Assembly: GCF_003600685.1 (NCBI RefSeq)
Contig: NZ_CP032084.1
Span: 310,001-374,000 of the forward strand
DNA: 64,000 bases
From: Achromobacter sp. B7
GTDB lineage: Bacteria; Pseudomonadota; Gammaproteobacteria; Burkholderiales; Burkholderiaceae_B
Reading direction: 5' to 3'
Notes under the pieces: model-generated
What the model saw: the letters and a program-made list of their open reading frames with translations, nothing else
Database searches by the model: none
Told to the model about the DNA's origin: nothing
Position numbers and translations under genes: made by a program
In this document: positions 6,972 to 14,532 of the stretch, in pieces
Layout: every line of letters starts with the position of its first letter
How positions within the stretch are numbered: position 1 is the stretch's first letter

Positions 6972-7988
6972 ATGGCATACCGCGTGCATATTCTTCAAAC
7001 CGGCGAAGCGTTCGTCGCCGGCGCCGAGGAATCCCTGTTGGAAGCCGCCGAACGGGCGGCGGTAAAGCTGCCGCACGAATGCACGTTCGGCGGTTGCGGC
7101 ACCTGCCGCATCAAGCTGGAATCGGGCGCGGTGGGCTATGAAGAATTTCCGATGGCGTTAACGCCGGAAGAAGCGGCCGAAGGCTACGCGCTGGCATGCC
7201 AGGCGCGCGCACAAAGCGATCTTTGCATCAGCGTGGCCAGCAGCCGCCAGGTGTTTCCCGAGCCGCGCCGGCTGTCGGCCACCGTGCACGGCATCCATCC
7301 TTATACGGACGACATCCTGCACCTGACGCTGGCGCTGCCCGACGGCCCGCTGGACTATGTGCCCGGGCAGTACATGAACGTGCTGCTGCCCGACGGTGAA
7401 ACGCGCAGTTTTTCGATGGCGTCGGCGGTGGCGTCGGTGGACGGGCACGTGGATTTCCACGTGCGCCGCATTCCGGGCGGCCGCTATACCGACCAGTGGC
7501 TGGGCCAGGCGCAAGCGGGGGCGGCGTTGACGATCGATGCTCCGTTGGGGGTTTTCAGCTATCACGAGGAGGACTGGCGCCCGCTGATCATGGTGGCCAC
7601 GGGCACCGGCATCGCACCGATCAAGGCCATCCTGGAATCGTTGCTGGACAAGGAAGACTGCCCGCCCGTCACCTTGTATTGGGGCATGCGCACCGAGGCG
7701 GACCTGTACCTGCAAGACGAGATTGCGGGCTGGGCAGGGCGCCTGTATGAATTCAATTTCGTGCCGGTCCTGTCGCGCGCGGACGCAAGCTGGCAAGGCC
7801 GGCGCGGCCACGTGCAGGACGTTGTCCTGCAAGACCACGCAGACCTCTCGGAACACGCCATCTACCTGTGCGGCGCACCCGCGATGGTGCAGGACGCCAA
7901 GCACCTGTTCGCCGGGCGCGGCGCCAGCCTGGACCATATCTACGCCGACAGCTTCACCTTCCAGCACGCGCTGGAACCGGCGGCGTGA
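6972..7988 (+). CDS. Ferredoxin-fused FAD/NAD(P)H reductase of an oxygenase system
   Basis: The 338-residue protein has an N-terminal [2Fe-2S] ferredoxin domain (Cys37, Cys42, Cys45, Cys76) followed by an FAD-binding barrel (RSFSMAS near residue 139) and an NAD-binding domain (GTGIAPIKAIL, and YLCGAP towards the end). This is the class IB reductase architecture of benzoate, toluene and similar multicomponent oxygenases: NAD(P)H gives electrons to FAD, then to the iron-sulfur cluster, then to an oxygenase or carrier. No hydroxylase component follows it. The only oxygenase-like gene nearby is the diiron protein at the left edge, so this is probably its electron source. It is the last gene of the dehydrogenase operon. 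Confidence 0.92.
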   Translation: MAYRVHILQTGEAFVAGAEESLLEAAERAAVKLPHECTFGGCGTCRIKLESGAVGYEEFPMALTPEEAAEGYALACQARAQSDLCISVASSRQVFPEPRRLSATVHGIHPYTDDILHLTLALPDGPLDYVPGQYMNVLLPDGETRSFSMASAVASVDGHVDFHVRRIPGGRYTDQWLGQAQAGAALTIDAPLGVFSYHEEDWRPLIMVATGTGIAPIKAILESLLDKEDCPPVTLYWGMRTEADLYLQDEIAGWAGRLYEFNFVPVLSRADASWQGRRGHVQDVVLQDHADLSEHAIYLCGAPAMVQDAKHLFAGRGASLDHIYADSFTFQHALEPAA

Positions 7989-8052
7989 CGCCGGGCCCGG
8001 GGCCTTGACGCAGAACCGGCCCTGGCCCCGACCCCGCCCGACCCGCGCCCAC

Positions 8053-8490
8053 CTACCGAAACACCAGCACCGGCAGGCGCGTCTTGGCCAGCACGCGCTG
8101 CGTTTCGCTGCCCAGCAGAAAGCCGGTCATGCCGTGCCGCCCGTGCGAACCCATGATGATCAGGTCGCAACCCTGCGTTTTGGCGGTTTCCACGATGGCC
8201 TCGTGCGGATGGTCGTTGACCATCACGACGATGTTGCACGGCACCAGCGCGTGTCGGGCTTCCATCTCAAGCCCTTCCAGGTAGCCTTCCGCGTTCTTGC
8301 GGGCCTGGTCGGTGTGATGCGCCTGTGTCGTGCCCAGCATTTCGGCCTGATAGACCAGCAAATGGTCTTCGGGAATGGCGCGAATGAGCGTGATGGTGGC
8401 GCCCATTTCCTTGGCAAAGACAAGGGCGCGCTTGAATGCCGATTCGGATAGCAGCGAACCATCCACGGCGATGAGCAAATGCCTGTACAT
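8053..8490 (-). CDS. Universal stress protein, UspA family
   Basis: A 145-residue single-domain Usp with an N-terminal strand ending in VDGS and the ATP-binding signature G-x2-G-x9-G-S in GSHGRHGMTGFLLGS. Proteins with this motif usually bind ATP and act in resistance to starvation and oxidative stress in the cytoplasm. The gene is transcribed alone, convergent with the reductase gene upstream and divergent from the molbindin gene. A purine-rich AGGAGAGG stretch precedes the start at 8490. It has no evident link to the module on its left. Confidence 0.92.
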   Translation of the reverse strand: MYRHLLIAVDGSLLSESAFKRALVFAKEMGATITLIRAIPEDHLLVYQAEMLGTTQAHHTDQARKNAEGYLEGLEMEARHALVPCNIVVMVNDHPHEAIVETAKTQGCDLIIMGSHGRHGMTGFLLGSETQRVLAKTRLPVLVFR

Positions 8491-8712
8491 GTTGCCTCTC
8501 CTTTAGGAAAAGGAATGTCGAGCAACGGCGAAATCAGTATAGGCCTGCCGTTGCGCGCTATCCAGTCCCGCGAAAGGAGGATGCGAAGGGGACGTTACGC
8601 GCGCCCGTCCCACCGGCATAACGTCATGCCGACTAAGTATTTTTCCGCATCCGGACAGGGTGAAAGAATGCCTCTTCGCCTTTCACCTTTCAGCCTCAGG
8701 CCGGAACCCTTC

Positions 8713-8928
8713 ATGACCATTCAATCCATCAACGCCCGCAACCAGTTTCGCGGCAAGATCAAAGAGATCATCCTCGGGCCGGTCGTGTCCGAGGTCGACG
8801 TGGACACCCCCGCCGGCATCGTTACGTCGGTGATCACCACGCGTTCCGTGAAGGAACTGGACCTTCAGGTGGGCACCGAGGTGCTGGCATTCGTCAAGGC
8901 GACCGAGGTGTCCGTCGCCAAGCTATGA
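8713..8928 (+). CDS. Molbindin (Mop-type molybdate-binding protein)
   Basis: The 71-residue protein starting MTIQSINARNQFRGKIKEI is a single TOBE/Mop domain, the size and pattern of molybdenum-pterin binding proteins (NQFRGKI, EVDVDTPAGI, TSVITTRSVKEL, VLAFVKATEVSVAKL). Such proteins form hexamers that store or buffer molybdate in the cytoplasm. An in-frame extension upstream is arginine-rich and intergenic in character, so the ATG at 8713 is the probable start even though its ribosome binding site is weak. Molybdate handling fits a genome that carries the molybdenum formate dehydrogenase encoded at 19870-24473, though the two are 11 kb apart. Confidence 0.9.
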   Translation: MTIQSINARNQFRGKIKEIILGPVVSEVDVDTPAGIVTSVITTRSVKELDLQVGTEVLAFVKATEVSVAKL

Positions 8929-9072
8929 ATTCGCCGCAGCGGATCGGCCGCGCTGATCGGCCGTACTGAAAAATATTCCCTTGCCCCGGCGTTAGGCATA
9001 TATTGTCATCGCGATATCCGGCAGTTCCCTCGTGGCTTTCAGCTTCATGCGTTGCCTCACGGAGAACGGTTC

Positions 9073-10518
9073 ATGCGTCGACTGCAAGGGTGGTTCATTG
9101 GCTGGTTGTGCCTGGGGCTGGCGGTCTGTCTGCCGGCGGTGGCCCAAACCCAGCTGGACAAGGGGCAGTTGGATCAGTTGATGGCGCCGGTGGCGCTGTA
9201 CCCTGATTCCTTGCTGTCGCAAATCCTCATGGGGTCCACGTACCCCGACGACATCGCCGCCGCGGCCAAATGGTCGGCGGCCCATACCTCGGAATCGGGT
9301 GACCAGGCGGTCAAGGCCGTCGAGGCCGAGCCCTGGGATCCCAGCGTGAAATCCCTGGTGGCGTTTCCGTCAGTGATGGACATGATGGGGCGCCAGCCGG
9401 ACTGGGTGAAATCCGTGGGCGATGCCTTTCTGGCACAGCCCGATGCGGTGATGGATTCCGTGCAGCGCTTGCGTACGCAGGCACAAAAGGCGGGCAACCT
9501 GAAAAGCACGCCACAGCAGACGGTCACCTCCAGCACCACGAACGAAAAGACCGTGGTGGTGATCCAGCCCACCGATCCGCAAGTTGTCTACGTGCCCAGC
9601 TACAACCCCAGTGTGGTGTACGGGGCCTGGGCCTATCCCACTTATCCGCCTTATTACTACCCGCCGCCGCCGGGGTCCGTCTTTGGGACGGCGCTGGTGT
9701 CGGGCATCGGCTTCGGCCTGGGGGTGGCGGCCGTCAATTCGATGTGGGGCGGCTTTGACTGGGGACACAACGATGTCGATATCGATGTGAACCGGTACAA
9801 CAACATCAACGTGAACCAGCGCATCGACAACGCCCGTAACAACAACGTGTCGTGGAAGCACAACCCTGAAAATCGCGGCAATACGCCGTATGCCGATTCG
9901 GCCAGCCGGCAGCGTTTTGACAGCCAGCGCCAGGCAGGCGTGCAGAACCGGCAATCCGGCCAGCGGGCGGGTCAGGGGCAGGGCGCGCGCGCGGCCGGCG
10001 CGGCGCCCGCTGCCGGTTCCCGCGAGGCGGCACGTGACCGCGCCGCGCAATCGTTTGAAGGGCGTACCGGACAACCCATCGCCGGCCATGGCGACAGCGC
10101 CGGCCGTGGCCAGGGCGCCGCCAACCGGGGCGGCCAGGGCGCGGCGGGCCGCAGTGGCGAGGGCGCGGCCGACCGGGGGCAGGATCGCGGGCAAAACCGC
10201 GCGCAGAATCACTCAGGCGCCGGCACCGGCGGACAGGGCGCAGGCTCGCACACGCCCCGTTCGTCCAGCGTGTCCACCAACGATCGCCAGGCCGCGGCGC
10301 AACGCCAGCGCGCGGACGAATCGGCGGCTCGCGATCGCGCCCGGACAACGAACACCAGCAACGCGTTAAGCGACGCGGGCAACGGCGACCGCATGCGCCA
10401 GCAAAGCCACCGTAGCGATATGAATCGCGGCGGGGGCGGGGGCGGTGGTCAGCGGGCAAGCGGCGGCGGCGGGCATCGAGGCGGTGGCGGTGGCGGCCAT
10501 ATCGGCGGCCGGAGGTAG
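9073..10518 (+). CDS. DUF3300 exported protein with Gly/Arg/Gln-rich tail
   Basis: A 481-residue protein with an N-terminal signal peptide (cleavage likely after PAVAQ), a DUF3300 domain over about residues 30-200 (QLMAPVALYPDSLLSQILMGSTYP, AKWSAAH, EPWDPSVKSLVAFPSV, VVYVPSYNPSVVYG) and a hydrophobic YPPYYYPPPP segment. A long low-complexity tail rich in Gly, Ala, Arg, Gln and Ser follows, ending in glycine/histidine runs. GGAG at 9061 supports the ATG at 9073. The family has no established function; the protein is presumably periplasmic or outer-membrane associated. A DUF2950 gene follows after four bases, a pairing common in proteobacteria. Confidence 0.88.
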   Translation: MRRLQGWFIGWLCLGLAVCLPAVAQTQLDKGQLDQLMAPVALYPDSLLSQILMGSTYPDDIAAAAKWSAAHTSESGDQAVKAVEAEPWDPSVKSLVAFPSVMDMMGRQPDWVKSVGDAFLAQPDAVMDSVQRLRTQAQKAGNLKSTPQQTVTSSTTNEKTVVVIQPTDPQVVYVPSYNPSVVYGAWAYPTYPPYYYPPPPGSVFGTALVSGIGFGLGVAAVNSMWGGFDWGHNDVDIDVNRYNNINVNQRIDNARNNNVSWKHNPENRGNTPYADSASRQRFDSQRQAGVQNRQSGQRAGQGQGARAAGAAPAAGSREAARDRAAQSFEGRTGQPIAGHGDSAGRGQGAANRGGQGAAGRSGEGAADRGQDRGQNRAQNHSGAGTGGQGAGSHTPRSSSVSTNDRQAAAQRQRADESAARDRARTTNTSNALSDAGNGDRMRQQSHRSDMNRGGGGGGGQRASGGGGHRGGGGGGHIGGRR

Positions 10519-10522
10519 CACC

Positions 10523-11395
10523 ATGAACAAGGGAGCTTTCATGACGAATGCCTGGGTTCGTGCGCGCGCGCTGGGCGCCGTGTCGCTGTTGGCGCTTTGC
10601 GTTGCCGCGCCGGCGGCCGCGCAAAGCGTGTATCCGACCGCGCAGGCCGCGGCTGACGCCTTCACCGACGCGCTGGCCACCAGCGATTCGTCGGCCATGG
10701 CCAAGGTGCTGGGACCCAATCACAAACAGCTGGTGCCGGGCGGCGTCTCGCAAGACGACATCTATCGCTTCCTGTCGGCGTGGGCAAAAAAACATGAAGT
10801 CATCGCCGATGGCGGCCGTTCCTGGCTGGCCGTGGGCGATTCCGGCTGGACGATGCCCGTGCCTATCGCCCAGGTCGGCAAGGGCTGGCGTTTCGACCCG
10901 GTGGCGGGCAAGGCCGAACTGACCCGCCGCGCGATCGGCCGCAACGAACTGGCCGCCATCGAGACGCTGCAACAGCTGCAAGCGGCCCAGACGCGTTATC
11001 AACAGGGCGTGGGGCAGGGCCGCTATGCCAGCCGCCTGGTCAGCCGCCCCGGTGCCATGGACGGCCTGTACTGGCCCGAAGTGCCGGGCGCCCCGCCCCA
11101 GGCGTTTGGTCCCGATGCGCTGGCGATGGGCCCCGAGGTGCCGGCCGAGGACGCGTATTTTGGTTATCGCTACAAGATCCTGCCCGGCTCCGAAAGCACG
11201 GCTTACCGCATTGTTGCGTGGCCCGCGCGATACGGGCAGACCGGTATCGGCACCTTTGTGATCGGGCCGCAAGGCGGGGTGTTGGAGTCTGACCTGGGGC
11301 CGGCTTCCGCCAGCCGTGCGCAGGCGCTGCGGGAACGCGATATCGCTGCCGGCGCGTGGGTGGACGCCGACGCGCAACCCGTTGGCGCCAAATGA
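10523..11395 (+). CDS. DUF2950 exported protein
   Basis: A protein of about 290 residues with an N-terminal signal peptide (cleavage likely at AAPAAAQS) and the DUF2950 pattern: a VYPTAQAAADAFTDAL start, DGLYWP, PEDAYFGYRYKIL and the closing WPARYGQTGIGTFVIGPQGGVLESDLG. The ATG at 10523 has GGAGG at 10511-10515, placed across the stop codon of the DUF3300 gene; an ATG at 10541 also has a fair site. Function unknown, probably periplasmic. The near overlap with the DUF3300 gene means the two proteins are almost certainly made together. Confidence 0.88.
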   Translation: MNKGAFMTNAWVRARALGAVSLLALCVAAPAAAQSVYPTAQAAADAFTDALATSDSSAMAKVLGPNHKQLVPGGVSQDDIYRFLSAWAKKHEVIADGGRSWLAVGDSGWTMPVPIAQVGKGWRFDPVAGKAELTRRAIGRNELAAIETLQQLQAAQTRYQQGVGQGRYASRLVSRPGAMDGLYWPEVPGAPPQAFGPDALAMGPEVPAEDAYFGYRYKILPGSESTAYRIVAWPARYGQTGIGTFVIGPQGGVLESDLGPASASRAQALRERDIAAGAWVDADAQPVGAK

Positions 11396-11553
11396 CTTTT
11401 TGGCATTTCGGGGGCAGGGCCAGTGGGGATGTTGCCAAGTCGCAACAGGCGCAAGCGAATGCCGCCAAAGCCCCGCTTGTTGCCCTTTTGAAAGGTGGCT
11501 GTGCCTAAAATGGCGAGCACTGGGATCGGTGCCCGATCCTCTTTTGCCGGACC

Positions 11554-12549
11554 TTGAAATTGAACCCCTTGCATTTTGTCCGCTACGCCCTGGCCGGCGT
11601 AGGGATGGCGCTTAGCGCAGCGGCGGCATCCGCCCCGATTTTCGTCCTGAATTCCCTGGACGCCAACGTCAGCATCGTCGACCCGGTGTCCTACAAGGAA
11701 CTGCGCCGGGTGCCTACCGGCAAGGAACCGCACCACCTGTATCTGACGCCCGACGAAAAGTCGCTGATGGTGGCCAACGCCACGGGCAACACGATCACGA
11801 TGATGGACCCGAAGACGGGCGAAGTGCAGCGCACGCTGACCGACATCGTCGACCCCTACCAGTTGCAGTTTTCGCCGGACATGAAGTGGTTCGTCACGGC
11901 CGCCAACCGGCTGGACCACATCGACATCTACGCGTGGCAGCCGCAGCAAAAGGGCGCCGAGCTGAAGCTGGTCAAGCGGGTGCAGGCGGGCAAGACGCCC
12001 AGCCACATCATGATCGACAAGACCAGCACGACGGCCTACGTCACCTTGCAGGACAGCGACCAGCTGATCGCCATCGACCTGGCGACGCAAACGCCCAAGT
12101 GGACGGTATCGGTGGGCAAGACGCCGGCCGACGTGTTTCTGACGCCGGATCAAAAGACCCTGCTGGTGGCGCTGACGGGCGATTCCTTCGTGGAAGCCTA
12201 TGACGTCAGCAAGGGCCCGGCCAAGCTGGTCAAGCGCATTCCCACCGCCGCGGGCGCGCACGCGTTTCGCGCGCAGGGCGACAAGCGCCACCTGTTCGTC
12301 AGCAACCGCACCGCCAATTCCATCAGCCGCATCGACATGCTGTCGCTGACCGTGACCGACACCTTCGCGGTGCCGGGCGGCCCGGACTGCATGGATGTGC
12401 TGGCCGATGGCAAGACGCTGCTGGTGACCTCGCGCTGGGCGCGCAAGTTGACGGTGGTGGACCTGGAGCAGAAAAAGGTCGTGAACCAGGTCCCGGTGGG
12501 CAAGTCGCCGCACGGCGTCTGGACGCTGAACCATGCGCCGACCCGATAG
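11554..12549 (+). CDS. Exported YVTN-type beta-propeller protein
   Basis: The 331-residue protein begins at a TTG (11554) and carries a signal peptide ending around AAAASA. The rest is a series of about seven blades, each with a phrase such as IVDPVSYKELRRVPTGKEPHHLYLTPDEK or VNQVPVGKSPHGVW, the YVTN/cytochrome cd1 heme-domain-like propeller pattern. No CxxCH haem motif is present. Such periplasmic propellers bind partners or small ligands, and the exact role is unknown. The stop codon lies inside the next gene (17-base overlap), so it is translationally linked to the polysaccharide deacetylase. Confidence 0.85.
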   Translation: MKLNPLHFVRYALAGVGMALSAAAASAPIFVLNSLDANVSIVDPVSYKELRRVPTGKEPHHLYLTPDEKSLMVANATGNTITMMDPKTGEVQRTLTDIVDPYQLQFSPDMKWFVTAANRLDHIDIYAWQPQQKGAELKLVKRVQAGKTPSHIMIDKTSTTAYVTLQDSDQLIAIDLATQTPKWTVSVGKTPADVFLTPDQKTLLVALTGDSFVEAYDVSKGPAKLVKRIPTAAGAHAFRAQGDKRHLFVSNRTANSISRIDMLSLTVTDTFAVPGGPDCMDVLADGKTLLVTSRWARKLTVVDLEQKKVVNQVPVGKSPHGVWTLNHAPTR

Positions 12550-13366
12550 GGGGGGCTACCCTCCCCACGCTGCGCCCGCTGGCGTGCGCTTGCTGGCCAT
12601 GACGCTGGCGCTGGCGTGTGCCGTGCCGGTGGCGAATGCCGCGGCGCCGGGCACCTGCGACAAGCCCGTCTACCTGACCCTGGACACCGGTCACATGGGG
12701 GTCGCGCCGCTGATCGCCGATGTGCTTAACCGCCATCACGTCAAGGTCACTTTCTTTTTGGCCAACGAACGCACCAAGACCGACGGCTCCAGCCTGGACG
12801 ACGTCTGGGCGCCGTGGTGGAAGGCGCGCGCGGCGGAAGGGCATGCTTTCGGATCGCATACCTACGACCACGTCTACTGGCAGGCCGACCTGCCGGGCGG
12901 AAAGTTTCGCGTGAAGCCCAGCGCGGGGCCGGACACCGGCAAGCGCGCCGAATGGACGGCCGAACAGTACTGCGCCGAAATCAAGCGTTCGGCCACCCGC
13001 TTTCACCAGATGACGGGCGCCAGGATGCTGCCGCTGTACCGCGCACCGGGCGGCAAGACGTCGCCCGCCCTGCTCCAGGCCGCCAAGGCCTGCGGCTACG
13101 AACACGTGGGCTGGTCGCCCGCCGGCTTCCTGGGCGATGAACTGCCCAGCGATAAATTCCCCAACGCCAAGCTGCTGGACCAGGCGCTGCGCACCATCAA
13201 GCCCGGCGATATCCTGCTTGCCCACCTGGGCATCTGGTCGCGCCAGGACCCCTGGGCGCCCGCCGTGCTGGAGCCCTTGATTGTGGGCTTGCAGCAGAAG
13301 GGCTATTGTTTTGCCACCTTGGACACGCATCCGGCCTATCGCGACTGGATCGCCACGCATCATTGA
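12533..13366 (+). CDS. Polysaccharide deacetylase-family protein, atypical metal site
   Basis: A 277-residue NodB-like protein with a secretion signal (ALACAVPVANA). The first family motif is TLDTG at YLTLDTGH where TFDDG is usual, so the second aspartate, normally a metal ligand, is a threonine. The second motif keeps both histidines (GSHTYDH), and the third (YRAPGGKTSP) is recognisable. The enzyme would remove acyl groups from a cell-surface polysaccharide in the periplasm; with the changed motif it may use another ligand set or be inactive. The ATG at 12533 lies inside the propeller gene; a start at 12599 would leave a tidy signal peptide. The sterol desaturase-family gene follows after two bases. 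Confidence 0.85.
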   Translation: MRRPDRGGYPPHAAPAGVRLLAMTLALACAVPVANAAAPGTCDKPVYLTLDTGHMGVAPLIADVLNRHHVKVTFFLANERTKTDGSSLDDVWAPWWKARAAEGHAFGSHTYDHVYWQADLPGGKFRVKPSAGPDTGKRAEWTAEQYCAEIKRSATRFHQMTGARMLPLYRAPGGKTSPALLQAAKACGYEHVGWSPAGFLGDELPSDKFPNAKLLDQALRTIKPGDILLAHLGIWSRQDPWAPAVLEPLIVGLQQKGYCFATLDTHPAYRDWIATHH

Positions 13367-13368
13367 TC

Positions 13369-14376
13369 ATGGAAACGCTTAGCCAATTCTTCGGGGCATG
13401 CCAGCAATGGCTCTTCGAAACGCTGATCCAGCCCGCGCTGTTTCACCTCGGAATGAGCAACTTCATCGAGGACGGCTATGACGCCACCATGTGGCTGCTG
13501 GTCGGTCTGGTGCAGGTTGCCGTGCTGGTGCTGGTGTTCGGCCCGCTGCAACGCCTGCGGCCCGTCGAAGCCGTGACCGACCGACGCCAGATCGGCATCG
13601 ACGTGCTGTACACGCTGATCCACCGCCTGGGCGTTTTTCGCCTGGCGCTGTTCTTCACCATCGACCCGTTCTGGGACAGCGTCTTCGGCCAGCTGCACGT
13701 GTGGGGCTTTGCGCCTTTCCAGCTGGACCAGTACTGGCCTGGCGTGACCGACAAGGCCTGGGTCAGCCTCATCATCTATCTGCTGCTGTTCGACGCGGTC
13801 GACTACGTCTACCACCGTGCGCAGCACCGCTTCGGCTGGCTGTGGGCGCTGCACGCCGTGCATCACAGCCAGCGCCAGATGACCATCTGGAGCGACGACC
13901 GCAACCACCTGCTGGACGACATGCTGCGCGACGTGCTGGTTGTGTTCGTGTCGCAGTTGGTGGGCGTGCCGCCGGCGCAGTTCGTGGCGGTGGTGGCCAT
14001 TACGCAGCTGGCGCAAAGCTTTTCGCACGCCAACTTGCGCATGCACTTCGGCGCGCTCGGCGAACGCCTGCTGGTCAGTCCGCGTTTCCATCGGCATCAC
14101 CACTCCATCGCCTACGACGCGTCCACGCCCGGCCCCGTCGGCGGCTACAACTTTGCCGCGCTATTCCCCATCTGGGACGTGCTGTTTCGCACCGCCCGTT
14201 TTGGCGTGGGCTATGGCCCCACGGGCATCCACGACCAGCAGGCCGAATTGGGCGGCCGCGACTACGGCCGCGGGTTCTGGTCGCAGCAATGGCTGGGTCT
14301 GAAACGCATGGTGGGCCGAGACCGCGAACCGGCCTCGGCACCGCCGCCACCGCCCGGAGCGGCGGAGCGGGCCTGA
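13369..14376 (+). CDS. Sterol desaturase / fatty acid hydroxylase-family membrane protein
   Basis: A 335-residue membrane protein with several hydrophobic segments and the three histidine clusters of the di-iron fatty acid hydroxylase superfamily: HRAQHR near residue 153, HAVHHSQ near residue 163 and HRHHHS near residue 243. These ligate two irons, and family members hydroxylate or desaturate lipids using oxygen. It starts two bases after the deacetylase stop. The three genes propeller, deacetylase and hydroxylase form one operon, possibly concerned with the cell envelope; the substrate is unknown. The last residues are a proline/alanine-rich tail. Confidence 0.88.
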   Translation: METLSQFFGACQQWLFETLIQPALFHLGMSNFIEDGYDATMWLLVGLVQVAVLVLVFGPLQRLRPVEAVTDRRQIGIDVLYTLIHRLGVFRLALFFTIDPFWDSVFGQLHVWGFAPFQLDQYWPGVTDKAWVSLIIYLLLFDAVDYVYHRAQHRFGWLWALHAVHHSQRQMTIWSDDRNHLLDDMLRDVLVVFVSQLVGVPPAQFVAVVAITQLAQSFSHANLRMHFGALGERLLVSPRFHRHHHSIAYDASTPGPVGGYNFAALFPIWDVLFRTARFGVGYGPTGIHDQQAELGGRDYGRGFWSQQWLGLKRMVGRDREPASAPPPPPGAAERA

Positions 14377-14532
14377 TTCGCCACGCGGGTTCTTAGCAAT
14401 CTGAACCGGAAATCAGACTCTTCCAATAGCCTTTTTGTCGGATCGCCATCACTGTTGCGGGTCAAGTGATTCGCTCGCGCAGCGCCACGCAATCCGCCAA
14501 GGCCACGCGCGTGCCCCACTCAGGAGCCCGCC
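14377..14532. other. AT-richer gap before the lipase effector gene
   Basis: This 156-base gap is noticeably less GC-rich than its neighbours (for example ATCAGACTCTTCC and AATAGCCTTTTTG) and must hold the promoter of the effector/immunity pair. No clear terminator stem was found. The ribosome binding site GGAGCC lies just before the GTG at 14533. Confidence 0.4.

Noticed and set aside
9806..11377. A minus-strand open frame of about 520 codons opposite the DUF3300/DUF2950 genes
   Set aside because: It is Arg/Gly/Pro-rich and without domain features, as expected from the reverse of the low-complexity tail.
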